A stretch of 64,000 nt of DNA from NCBI RefSeq assembly GCF_014206875.1, contig NZ_JACIJO010000002.1:682001-746000 (forward strand), given 5' to 3'. Under the pieces are notes generated by a model that saw nothing but the letters and a program-made list of their open reading frames with translations, was not told the origin of the DNA and made no database searches. This DNA comes from Algoriphagus iocasae. Its GTDB lineage: Bacteria; Bacteroidota; Bacteroidia; Cytophagales; Cyclobacteriaceae. Of the stretch, positions 36,263 through 44,834 are shown piece after piece; position 1 is the first letter of the stretch, and the number at the start of each line of letters is the position of its first letter. Made by a program: the position numbers and the translations under genes.

Positions 36263-39200
36263 ATGTTAGAATTTATTGCCAAAGGACTCGCAAAAGTTTT
36301 CGGAACGAAGTCCGATAGAGATATCAAAGAATTAGCTCCAAAAGTAGAAGAGATCAATAAGATCTTTGCAAGCTTTGCATCCATCAGTGATGATGAGCTA
36401 CGAGGTAAAACCGCAGAAATTAAGGGCAAAATCAATGAAAAGCTTAAATCAATCGATGATAGCATCGCTGAGATTCGAGTGAAAATCAATGAACTTGCGG
36501 CTAATGCCATCCACGAAAAAGACCAACTTTTTAATCAAATTGACCAACTCGAAAAACAACGGGATGAGTCTTTGGAGGAAGTTCTTCTAGAAGTGATGCC
36601 GACAGCTTTTGCAGTAGTGAAAGAAACGGCCAGAAGATTTAAGGAAAACAAGCAACTGAAGGTAAGTGCAAATCTTTTTGATCGTGAGTTAGCTGCCAAA
36701 AAACAAAATGTAGTCATTGAAGGTGACCAGGCTATCTGGCATAATACCTGGCTTGCTGCTGGCAATGAAGTCGTTTGGGACATGGTCCACTACGATGTGC
36801 AGTTAATTGGTGGTATGGTTTTACACAGTGGTAAAATTGCCGAAATGGCTACTGGTGAAGGTAAGACATTGGTTTCTACCCTACCTGCATACCTTAATGC
36901 TTTGGCAGGAAGAGGTGTTCATATCGTAACCGTGAATGATTACTTGGCAAAACGAGATTCTGAATGGAACGCACCACTTTTTGAATTCCACGGACTTTCT
37001 GTGGATTGTATAGATAAGTATCAGCCAAATTCAGCAGGAAGAAAAGGCGCTTATGCTTGTGATATTGTCTATGGTACCAATAACGAATTCGGTTTTGACT
37101 ACCTAAGAGATAACATGGCGAGAGACGGTGGGGATTTGGTGCAAGGAAAGCATCATTTTGCCATGGTCGATGAGGTCGATTCTGTATTGATTGATGATGC
37201 ACGTACGCCCTTGATTATTTCCGGACCTGTACCTAAAGGGGATGTTCATGAATTTGATGACATGAAACCTCGAGTGGCTACTTTGGTGGATGAGCAAAGA
37301 AAACTGATCCAAGGATTTTTGACTTCCGCGAAAAAGTTGATTTCTGAAGGTAATGAAAAAGAGGGTGGATTGGCATTGTTTAGGGCTTTCCGAGGAATGC
37401 CGAAATACAAGCCATTGATTAAATATCTATCCGAACCTGGAATTCGGGTAATTCTACAAAAAACAGAGAACTTCTATTTGCAGGACAATAAGCGCCAAAT
37501 GCCTGAAGCAGATGAGCCTTTATTGTTTACGATAGATGAAAAAACCAATGTAGTAGATCTGACTGATCGTGGTATTGAAACCATGACCACGAAGAATGAA
37601 AATGCTGAATTCTTCATTTTGCCGGACATCGGAGTGATGATCGCTGAAATGGAAAAGGATGAAACACTTGATGATAAAGAAAAACTAATCCGCAAGGAAG
37701 AAGTTATCAAGGATTATGGTGTAAAAGCTCAGCGTATCCATACCGTAAACCAATTGCTGAAAGCATATTGTATGTTTGAGCGGGATACGGAATACATTAT
37801 TGTCGACGGCAAAGTAAAAATTGTCGATGAGCAAACTGGTCGTGTGATGGAAGGAAGAAGATATTCTGACGGCTTGCACCAGGCGATCGAAGCTAAAGAG
37901 AATGTGAAGGTAGAAGATGCGACGCAGACGTATGCGACCATCACTTTGCAAAATTACTTCAGAATGTACCATAAGCTTGCCGGTATGACTGGTACAGCGG
38001 AGACGGAAGCTGGAGAATTCTGGGAAATCTACAAATTGGACGTAGTGGTGATTCCTACCAATAGGGTGATCCAGCGTTCCGATAAAGAAGATAAAGTTTA
38101 CAAAACGGTCAGAGAGAAATTCAATGCCGTAGTAGACGAGATTAATGAGCTTGTTGCTCTAGGAAGACCTGTTTTAGTGGGTACTACTTCGGTAGAAATC
38201 TCTGAAGTGTTGAGCAGAATGCTCACCTTGAAGAAAATCCCGCATCAGGTTTTGAACGCGAAGCAACACGCAAAAGAAGCAGATGTTGTCGCAGTAGCCG
38301 GACAAGCAGGAACAGTGACGATTGCTACTAACATGGCTGGTAGAGGTACGGATATCAAACTTTCGCCAGAATCTAAAAAAGCTGGTGGTTTGGCAATTAT
38401 CGGTACTGAAAGACACGAATCAAGACGTGTGGATAGACAGTTGAGAGGTCGTGCCGGTCGTCAAGGTGATGTGGGTTCTTCCCAGTTCTTTGTTTCCCTT
38501 GAGGATAGCTTGATGCGTCTATTTGGATCTGAAAGAATCGCCAAATTGATGGATAGAATGGGTCTTGAAGAAGGTGAAGTAATTCAGCACAGCATGATTA
38601 CGAAATCTATCGAGAGAGCTCAGACCAAAGTGGAAGAAAATAACTTTGGTACCAGAAAGAGACTTTTGGAATACGATGATGTGATGAACTCACAGCGAGA
38701 GGTGGTTTACAAGCGTAGAAGAAATGCGCTGAAAGGAGACCGTTTGGAGCTGGATATTCTAAATATAATGTATGATGTCTGCGAAAGCAACATCGAAATG
38801 GGCAAGTCTAATGGTGATCCAGAAGATTTGAGAATGAACGTATTTACCTCTTTGGGAATCGATTTTCAGATTTCTGAAAATGACTTGAAATCCAAAGATT
38901 CAGCTTCTTTGACCCAGCAATTGTACGAAGCGGCTTTTGATAGCTATCAGAAGAAAAATGAAATGATCATGAGAACTGCGCTTCCTATCTTTAAGAAAGT
39001 ACAGGAAGAAAGAGGTGCAACAGTAAAAGATATCATGGTACCGATCTCCGACGGCATCAAGCAAATCGGAGTTGTGGTAAATCTAGAAGCCATGATCAAT
39101 AGTGAAGGTCGTGAATTGATCCGATCTATTGAGAAGAATGTGACACTAGCCATCATCGATCAGAACTGGAAAGAACATCTTCGTGACATGGATGATCTAA

Positions 39201-39640
39201 AACAATCCGTTCAAAATGCAGTATATGAGCAAAAAGATCCGTTATTGATCTATAAGTTTGAAGCTTTTGAAATGTTTAAAAGGTTTATCGGCAAACTTAA
39301 TGAGGATATGATTTCCTTTATTTCGAGAGCTGATTTGCCAAAGCAAGATCCTAGTCAGGTGCATGCTGCTCAGCCGACTAGAGCGGCTGAACCTCAAGGT
39401 CAAGCAAGTAAAGCAGAAGTTTCAAGTACATTAAATCCTGGTGCAAACCGCGCTGCTGCCGCTGCAGCAAGTGCCGGTAGACCTGCTCCTCAAGTGGTAG
39501 CTCCAAGAAAGTCCGAAAAGGCTTATGGTAGAAATGATAAGGTAACTGTTCAATACACCAATGGAACTACAAAAGCTGATGTGAAATACAAGAGTGTAGA
39601 GCAGGATATTCAGGAAGGTAAATGCGTAGTAATCGATTAA
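36263..39640 (+). CDS. secA: Preprotein translocase ATPase SecA (long Bacteroidota form)
   Basis: The motor of Sec protein export, working at the inner membrane with SecYEG. Walker A MATGEGKT is at 195-202, the DEAD-like motif is VDEVDSVLIDDARTPLIISG, and TNMAGRGTDIKL and RGRAGRQGD are intact. At 1125 residues it is about 220 longer than E. coli SecA because of insertions (for example about 40-105 and 330-470). The C-terminal CxC-type zinc-binding motif for SecB is absent; the tail is Ala/Gln-rich linker then NDKVTVQYTNGTTKADVKYK. This long form lacking the zinc end is seen in Bacteroidota. Confidence 0.96.
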   Translation: MLEFIAKGLAKVFGTKSDRDIKELAPKVEEINKIFASFASISDDELRGKTAEIKGKINEKLKSIDDSIAEIRVKINELAANAIHEKDQLFNQIDQLEKQRDESLEEVLLEVMPTAFAVVKETARRFKENKQLKVSANLFDRELAAKKQNVVIEGDQAIWHNTWLAAGNEVVWDMVHYDVQLIGGMVLHSGKIAEMATGEGKTLVSTLPAYLNALAGRGVHIVTVNDYLAKRDSEWNAPLFEFHGLSVDCIDKYQPNSAGRKGAYACDIVYGTNNEFGFDYLRDNMARDGGDLVQGKHHFAMVDEVDSVLIDDARTPLIISGPVPKGDVHEFDDMKPRVATLVDEQRKLIQGFLTSAKKLISEGNEKEGGLALFRAFRGMPKYKPLIKYLSEPGIRVILQKTENFYLQDNKRQMPEADEPLLFTIDEKTNVVDLTDRGIETMTTKNENAEFFILPDIGVMIAEMEKDETLDDKEKLIRKEEVIKDYGVKAQRIHTVNQLLKAYCMFERDTEYIIVDGKVKIVDEQTGRVMEGRRYSDGLHQAIEAKENVKVEDATQTYATITLQNYFRMYHKLAGMTGTAETEAGEFWEIYKLDVVVIPTNRVIQRSDKEDKVYKTVREKFNAVVDEINELVALGRPVLVGTTSVEISEVLSRMLTLKKIPHQVLNAKQHAKEADVVAVAGQAGTVTIATNMAGRGTDIKLSPESKKAGGLAIIGTERHESRRVDRQLRGRAGRQGDVGSSQFFVSLEDSLMRLFGSERIAKLMDRMGLEEGEVIQHSMITKSIERAQTKVEENNFGTRKRLLEYDDVMNSQREVVYKRRRNALKGDRLELDILNIMYDVCESNIEMGKSNGDPEDLRMNVFTSLGIDFQISENDLKSKDSASLTQQLYEAAFDSYQKKNEMIMRTALPIFKKVQEERGATVKDIMVPISDGIKQIGVVVNLEAMINSEGRELIRSIEKNVTLAIIDQNWKEHLRDMDDLKQSVQNAVYEQKDPLLIYKFEAFEMFKRFIGKLNEDMISFISRADLPKQDPSQVHAAQPTRAAEPQGQASKAEVSSTLNPGANRAAAAAASAGRPAPQVVAPRKSEKAYGRNDKVTVQYTNGTTKADVKYKSVEQDIQEGKCVVID

Positions 39641-39650
39641 ATTTAATGAT

Positions 39651-40193
39651 ATGAAAGCGGTTTGGGTTCTAGGATTATTGGTCTTCATTGTTGGGTGTAA
39701 TTCATCCAAATCAACAACCAGTGGCGCAGGTTCATACGCTAACTATCAAGAGAATTTAAGCGGTTCTTTGCCTGTTTATCCAGATTATAAAGAAGCAATG
39801 GAAGCAGAAAGTTCTTCTAGTTCCGTTGAGTCTGTAGAATCTGTGGATGATGTTTTGGGACAAAAAATTCGGGCCATGTATGATAAAAATCTTACTGAGC
39901 CCTATTTCAATGGATATTCTGTTTTGGTGTATTCAGGAATTGAAAGGACAAAAGCCTTTGAGACCAGAGATGATCTGATGGAGAATTTTCCTGAAATCAA
40001 GGCAGAAATGCAGTACCAAGAACCCCGCTATCTCGTGAAGGTGGGCAAGTTTAATTATAAAATTGAGGCTCAAAAGAGCTTTTCACTGATCAAATCCCAG
40101 TTTCCTACAGCTCGAATAATTCAGGATAGATTTCAGAGAAAAGAATACGAAGCCCCGGAAATCACAAATTCGAATGCTGAAGGACAAAATTAA
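39651..40193 (+). CDS. SPOR-like lipoprotein
   Basis: A 180-residue lipoprotein with Cys16 (IVGCNSS). A Ser/Val/Glu-rich linker precedes a C-terminal domain (about 85-160) whose NGYSVLVYSGIERTKAFETR and RYLVKVGKFNYKIEAQKSF pattern resembles SPOR domains that bind denuded peptidoglycan. The link to cell division or wall remodelling is inferred. The gene starts 10 bases after secA and overlaps the next gene by 20 bases. Confidence 0.72.
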   Translation: MKAVWVLGLLVFIVGCNSSKSTTSGAGSYANYQENLSGSLPVYPDYKEAMEAESSSSSVESVESVDDVLGQKIRAMYDKNLTEPYFNGYSVLVYSGIERTKAFETRDDLMENFPEIKAEMQYQEPRYLVKVGKFNYKIEAQKSFSLIKSQFPTARIIQDRFQRKEYEAPEITNSNAEGQN

Positions 40194-41364
40194 GTCACTG
40201 GCTAAGGCCTACAAAGAAGAAGTCATCGAGACCCGGAGACATCTCCATGCCAATCCAGAACTTTCTTATGTTGAATTCAAAACATCGGCATTTGTAGAAG
40301 AAAGACTGAGATCTTTGGGAATTACCAAGATCGAAAAAAAGGCCACTACAGGTTGGTCTGCTATGATTGAAGGTAAAAACCCAGGTAAAAAAGTAGTTGC
40401 ATTAAGAGCGGATATGGATGCTTTGCCGATTATTGAAGCAAATGATGTCCCTTATAAATCTACGAATGAAGGTGTCATGCACGCTTGTGGACATGATGCA
40501 CATACTGCTTCATTATTAGGTGCCGCCAAGATTCTGAATGAAGTCAAAGATGATTTTGAAGGAAGTATCAAACTGATTTTTCAACCTGGCGAAGAAGTCG
40601 TTCCTGGTGGAGCATCTTTGATGATCAAAGATAAAGTACTAGAAAACCCAAGACCTTCCGGAATTATCGGGCAGCATGTAATGCCATTTATCGAAGCTGG
40701 TAAAGTAGGCTTCAGAAAAGGGATTTACATGGCGAGCGCTGATGAATTGTATATTACTGTCAAAGGAAAAGGCGGTCATGGTGCGATGCCAGAAACCTTG
40801 ATTGATCCGGTTTTAATTGCTTCTCATATGATTGTGGCCTTGCAGCAGGTAGTAAGCCGAGCAGCAAGTCCTAAAATTCCTTCTGTACTTTCTTTTGGAA
40901 GAGTTGAGGCTCTTGGAGCTACCAATGTGATCCCAAATGAAGTAAAAATCCAGGGTACTTTTAGAACTTTGAATGAAGACTGGAGAGCGAAAGCACATCA
41001 AAAAATGCTTCAGATTGCCCATGGCATCGTAGAAGGAATGGGAGGAGAATTGGATTTTGAAATCCGAAAAGGCTATCCATTTTTGCAAAATGATCCTGAG
41101 CTAACTGATAGATCCCAGCAGGCTGCGATAGACTACTTGGGAAAAGAAAACGTGGTAGATCTTGACATCTGGATGGCTGCAGAGGATTTTGCATACTATT
41201 CTCAGGAAATCAACGGCTGTTTTTACCGATTAGGAACCCGAAATGAAGCAAGAGGAATCACTTCTGGAGTACATACTCCGACTTTTGATATAGAGGAAGA
41301 TGCTTTGGAAATCGGAGCTGGTCTTATGGCTTGGTTGGCAGTTTCTGAATTACAGAATTCTTAA
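40174..41364 (+). CDS. M20-family amidohydrolase (hippurate/aminoacylase type)
   Basis: A 396-residue zinc metallopeptidase-like hydrolase. ETRRHLHANPELSYVEFKTS opens the protein, HACGHDAHTASLLGAA holds the metal-binding Cys/His, and FQPGEEVVPGG carries the catalytic Glu. The central dimerisation domain and the closing WMAAEDFAYYSQEINGCFYR are intact. It probably removes an acyl group from an N-acyl amino acid. The start lies inside the preceding lipoprotein gene in another frame, so translation is likely coupled. Confidence 0.92.
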   Translation: MLKDKIKSLAKAYKEEVIETRRHLHANPELSYVEFKTSAFVEERLRSLGITKIEKKATTGWSAMIEGKNPGKKVVALRADMDALPIIEANDVPYKSTNEGVMHACGHDAHTASLLGAAKILNEVKDDFEGSIKLIFQPGEEVVPGGASLMIKDKVLENPRPSGIIGQHVMPFIEAGKVGFRKGIYMASADELYITVKGKGGHGAMPETLIDPVLIASHMIVALQQVVSRAASPKIPSVLSFGRVEALGATNVIPNEVKIQGTFRTLNEDWRAKAHQKMLQIAHGIVEGMGGELDFEIRKGYPFLQNDPELTDRSQQAAIDYLGKENVVDLDIWMAAEDFAYYSQEINGCFYRLGTRNEARGITSGVHTPTFDIEEDALEIGAGLMAWLAVSELQNS

Positions 41365-41365
41365 T

Positions 41366-41392
41366 CTTCAGGTCACAATACCCTGAAGTTTT
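41366..41392 (+). terminator. Stem-loop after the amidohydrolase gene
   Basis: CTTCAGG (41366-41372) and CCTGAAG (41382-41388) form a 7-bp stem followed by TTTTCCC, directly after the stop codon. Moderate strength. Confidence 0.5.
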
Positions 41393-41441
41393 CCCCCTAG
41401 ATTTGGAGTTTATTCGTTTCCGTCGAAATCAAAACAAACAA

Positions 41442-42212
41442 ATGAAATTCAATAAGTCCATTGTTCTGACATTCATCATGTCATTGATGGTTTCTCAGGT
41501 ATTTGCTTGGGGACAACTAGGTCATTACCTCATTGGTTATATGACATCCATGCAATTGAAGAATTCCACTCGAAAAAAGGTGGAAAGAGTCTTATACCCG
41601 ATGTCAATTGGGAGAAGTGGGACTTGGATGGATGAAATCAAATCTGATAGAGCTTTTGACTATGTAAACTCCTGGCATTATTTGACCAGCAAAAATGGCG
41701 AGTTTGATCCTTCCCTTCAGGAAAAAGGAGGAAATGCTTATGAAGCTATTCAACAGATCAAAGCTGAACTTATCGCTGGAAACTTAACGGTTAAGGAAGA
41801 AGCTGAAAAGCTTAAAATGCTTATTCATATTGTTGAAGACATTCATCAGCCATTGCATGTGGGTACTGGAGAGGATCGAGGAGGAAATGATGTCAAATTG
41901 GAATTCTTTTATCAAAACTCGAACCTCCATTCAGTTTGGGATTCTGGAATAATCGACCGATGGAGTATGTCCTACACGGAAATTGGGAATGAATTAAGTA
42001 GACGTTTGACTCCTGAAATGGAAGATCAATATCGAAATTCCACTATCGATGATTGGTTAAAGGAAGCGGTTGCATTAAGACCTATGGTATACAAACTTCC
42101 TGAAAACATGAAATTGTCCTACAACTATGGATACGATAATAGAGAGATTGTCGAGGAGAGATTGATCGCTGCAAGTGTAAGATTAGCAATGATTCTGGAA
42201 GAAATTTATTGA
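41442..42212 (+). CDS. S1/P1-type zinc nuclease, secreted
   Basis: A 256-residue exported nuclease that degrades single-stranded nucleic acids or 3'-nucleotides. The signal peptide (IVLTFIMSLMVSQVFA) leaves a mature protein beginning WGQLGH, and the new N-terminal Trp is a zinc ligand in this family. Other ligand motifs are NSWHYL, LIHIVEDIHQPLHVG and LHSVWDSGII. I use the ATG at 41442 because a TTG 39 bases upstream would add a basic stretch before the signal peptide. A terminator follows. Confidence 0.92.
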   Translation: MKFNKSIVLTFIMSLMVSQVFAWGQLGHYLIGYMTSMQLKNSTRKKVERVLYPMSIGRSGTWMDEIKSDRAFDYVNSWHYLTSKNGEFDPSLQEKGGNAYEAIQQIKAELIAGNLTVKEEAEKLKMLIHIVEDIHQPLHVGTGEDRGGNDVKLEFFYQNSNLHSVWDSGIIDRWSMSYTEIGNELSRRLTPEMEDQYRNSTIDDWLKEAVALRPMVYKLPENMKLSYNYGYDNREIVEERLIAASVRLAMILEEIY

Positions 42213-42233
42213 TTTAGGAGAAAGATTTTTAAC

Positions 42234-42272
42234 AAATGGCTTTGGTGATTTTTGTACCAAAGCCATTTTTTT
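42234..42272 (+). terminator. Rho-independent terminator after the S1/P1 nuclease gene
   Basis: A perfect 13-bp stem (42234-42246 with 42256-42268) with a 9-base loop runs into seven T. The strongest terminator in this part of the window. Confidence 0.85.
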
Positions 42273-42304
42273 ATATTGGAAGTTAAATTCATAGCTTCTG
42301 AATC

Positions 42305-44167
42305 ATGAAATATAGGTTCTACACCTTAATTGTATTTTTCTTAGCAAGTTTCCAACTATTTTCTCAAGACTTACGAACAAGACTGGGAAGGACTATATAC
42401 AATCCTGATTCAGCAACTATTATTCTTGAACTTGAAGAGGAAAACCTCCAAAACGCTGCTGATAGCGGGATTTACTTTTACTTTTTAGCAGAGCAATATA
42501 ATGTTGCCAGAGAGAATGATCTGGCAGCCGAATATTTTCTAAAAAGTGCAGAATTAATTGATTCAAAATCAAAAAATCAAGACCTCATTTCCCTGTCATA
42601 TATTCGGTTAAATCGGCTAGAATCCATAGATGGTAGATTTGAAAGAGCTTTGATGTATTCCCAAAAAGGGCTTCAAAATTCTACTGCAGCTCTTGATACC
42701 AATTATATGGGTTATGCCCTTTTGGATATTTCGGTGGTTTATCATGACATGGAAGAATATGAACGAGGCGTTGAATACGGCAAGCAAGCGTATCAGTTGC
42801 TAACTTCTTATTCCAAAGCAAGAGCTCCTTTTATTGCTTTTGCTCTGAATGCGATAGGGATCAATTTTGATGATTGGGATAAGCCAGATTCGGCTTTGTT
42901 TTATCACTATAAGGTCTTGGAAAACATCGAGAATCTAGACAGTACTAGGATAAGTTTTACATTTAATAACATAGCAAATACACTTCTTAAACAAAAGAAG
43001 TATTCGGAAGCAGAACCTTGGTTACACACAGCGGTCAAAGTAAATCAGAAGTCTATGGATGACTATAGCCTTGCCGCCAACTATACGAATTTGGCTACGA
43101 TAGCTTATAAAAGAAGAGATTTTGGCAAGGCTCAAGTAATGATGGATTCTGCCTACAAATATGTCGAGCAAAGCGAATCCACTGAGAAAAAAAGGGATTA
43201 TCTATATGAGCAATATGGGTTCAATAAAGCGAAAGGTAATCTAAACGAGGCAATGGATTACTTGGAGCAATATGTTGCTGTAAAGGATTCGATTTTCAAA
43301 GAAGAACGTGTAAAAACTCTCGGAGAGCTTGAGGCCAAATATCAAGTGGAAACCAAAGAAAGAGAGTTGGCTGAATCGCGTGCCGCTTTAGCAGAAAACG
43401 AATTGGTGGTCGAGGCTCAAAACAATCAGCTCCTATTACTTTTGATTTTGGTATTGATATCTTTTGGGGTTGGTTTTTTCATTTATTATAGGCAGAAAAA
43501 CAAAAATCGGCACTTGGAACAAGAAGCAAAGTTGCAGGCTATTTATGCGGAGCAAGAAACCCAGAAAAGGCTTCATGAACAGCGCGACCGGATTTCTTCT
43601 GACTTGCACGATAACATTGGTGCGCAATTGACCTTTATCATTTCTTCGCTCAATAATTTAAAATTCGGGAATCTGGATCTTGAAAAATTGTCTGATAAAA
43701 TAGACCAGATTTCAGGATTTACGGTGGAGACAATCAATGAATTAAGGGATACCATTTGGGCGATGAACAAAGATCATATCAGTGTGGAAGACTTGGAAAG
43801 TCGATTGGCTCATTTGATTTCAAAAGCGAAAATCTCTTATCCCCAGATTGATTTCGAGCTCAAAATAGAAAATGAGGTTGACAGGAATTTATTATTGAAT
43901 TCAATAGAAGGGATGAATTATTACCGAGTAATTCAAGAAGCTGTCAACAATGCACTGAAACATTCGGATGCCAAAAAAATATCGATTACATTTTCTCAAG
44001 ATCAAGATAAAATAAGACTTTGTGTGGAGGATGATGGTGTTGGCATTTCCCAAGAAAACAAGTTTGGAAATGGATTGGGGAATATGAAAACACGAGCAGA
44101 ACGAATCGGAAGGGAGCTTAGCATCGCTTCTGATGAAGGAAAAGGAACACAAATATGCATTTATTAA
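42305..44167 (+). CDS. TPR-containing sensor histidine kinase (HisKA_3 type)
   Basis: A 620-residue kinase. A signal peptide (to about residue 20) is followed by roughly seven TPR-like helical repeats (about 50-330), a coiled coil, one membrane helix (about 375-395), the DHp helix with phospho-acceptor His435 (SSDLHDNIGAQL) and a HATPase domain (EAVNNALKHSD, CVEDDGVGI, NGLGNMKTRAERIG). The TPRs would lie in the periplasm and sense a protein or peptide signal. It belongs with the response regulator that begins 20 bases after its stop. This TPR-kinase/LuxR-regulator layout is common in Bacteroidota. The signal is unknown. Confidence 0.92.
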   Translation: MKYRFYTLIVFFLASFQLFSQDLRTRLGRTIYNPDSATIILELEEENLQNAADSGIYFYFLAEQYNVARENDLAAEYFLKSAELIDSKSKNQDLISLSYIRLNRLESIDGRFERALMYSQKGLQNSTAALDTNYMGYALLDISVVYHDMEEYERGVEYGKQAYQLLTSYSKARAPFIAFALNAIGINFDDWDKPDSALFYHYKVLENIENLDSTRISFTFNNIANTLLKQKKYSEAEPWLHTAVKVNQKSMDDYSLAANYTNLATIAYKRRDFGKAQVMMDSAYKYVEQSESTEKKRDYLYEQYGFNKAKGNLNEAMDYLEQYVAVKDSIFKEERVKTLGELEAKYQVETKERELAESRAALAENELVVEAQNNQLLLLLILVLISFGVGFFIYYRQKNKNRHLEQEAKLQAIYAEQETQKRLHEQRDRISSDLHDNIGAQLTFIISSLNNLKFGNLDLEKLSDKIDQISGFTVETINELRDTIWAMNKDHISVEDLESRLAHLISKAKISYPQIDFELKIENEVDRNLLLNSIEGMNYYRVIQEAVNNALKHSDAKKISITFSQDQDKIRLCVEDDGVGISQENKFGNGLGNMKTRAERIGRELSIASDEGKGTQICIY

Positions 44168-44186
44168 AATCATCAAATACCTGAAA

Positions 44187-44834
44187 ATGATACGAATTGC
44201 CATTGCTGAGGACAACAGTTTTTTGCTGAAAGCTATACTTGAAAAGCTTTCCATATTTTCAGATTTGGAAGTGAAGTTTTGGGCGTTTAATGGGCTTGAA
44301 TTACTGGAGAAATTAGAGAAAGATTCTAATGTGAATCTGATTTTAATGGATATAGAGATGCCTAAAATGAATGGAATCGAAACGGTAGCCAAAGTGTCTC
44401 AGAAATATCCACAGATTAAAACCATCATGCTGACAGTTTTTGATGATGATGAAAATATATTTCGAGCTGTACAGGCCGGAGCCAATGGCTATTTTTTAAA
44501 AGAAGTAGATCCAAAAACCCTGTATCAGGGAATTTTGGATACGCTTGACGGTGGCGCGGCAATGACCCCCTCAGTAGCTTTGAAAGCTTTGAAACTACTT
44601 CGTAATCCTCCAAAATTCGAAGAACCTGTGGAGGAGATTTCGCTTACTTCCAGAGAAATAGAGATTTTAGATCAAACATCTAAAGGATTGACCTACAATC
44701 AGATCGGTGAAAATTTGTTTATTTCCCCAAAGACTGTCCGTAAGCATATTGAGAATATCTACCAAAAACTTCAGGTTCACAGCAAGCTCGAGGCTGTACA
44801 AAAAGCAGTAAAAAACCGGATTATTGAGGGTTGA
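44187..44834 (+). CDS. NarL/LuxR-type response regulator
   Basis: A 215-residue regulator. The receiver domain has the acidic pair in IAEDN and phospho-acceptor Asp55 (LILMDIEMP); the conserved Thr and Lys are in MLTVFDDD and FLKEVDP. The C-terminal LuxR helix-turn-helix spans about 150-210 (LTSREIEILDQTSKGLT, KTVRKHIENIYQKL). I take the ATG at 44187, giving MIRIAIAEDN, rather than one inside the kinase gene 54 bases upstream. It is the partner of the TPR kinase; target genes are unknown. Its stop abuts that of the convergent dsbD gene. Confidence 0.93.
   Translation: MIRIAIAEDNSFLLKAILEKLSIFSDLEVKFWAFNGLELLEKLEKDSNVNLILMDIEMPKMNGIETVAKVSQKYPQIKTIMLTVFDDDENIFRAVQAGANGYFLKEVDPKTLYQGILDTLDGGAAMTPSVALKALKLLRNPPKFEEPVEEISLTSREIEILDQTSKGLTYNQIGENLFISPKTVRKHIENIYQKLQVHSKLEAVQKAVKNRIIEG

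Noticed and set aside
44133..44186. An earlier start for the response regulator overlapping the kinase gene
   Set aside because: The receiver domain begins at MIRIAIAEDN; the extra residues are out-of-frame kinase sequence.
43901..44392. A 163-codon leftward frame across the kinase/regulator junction
   Set aside because: It is antisense to two clear two-component genes.
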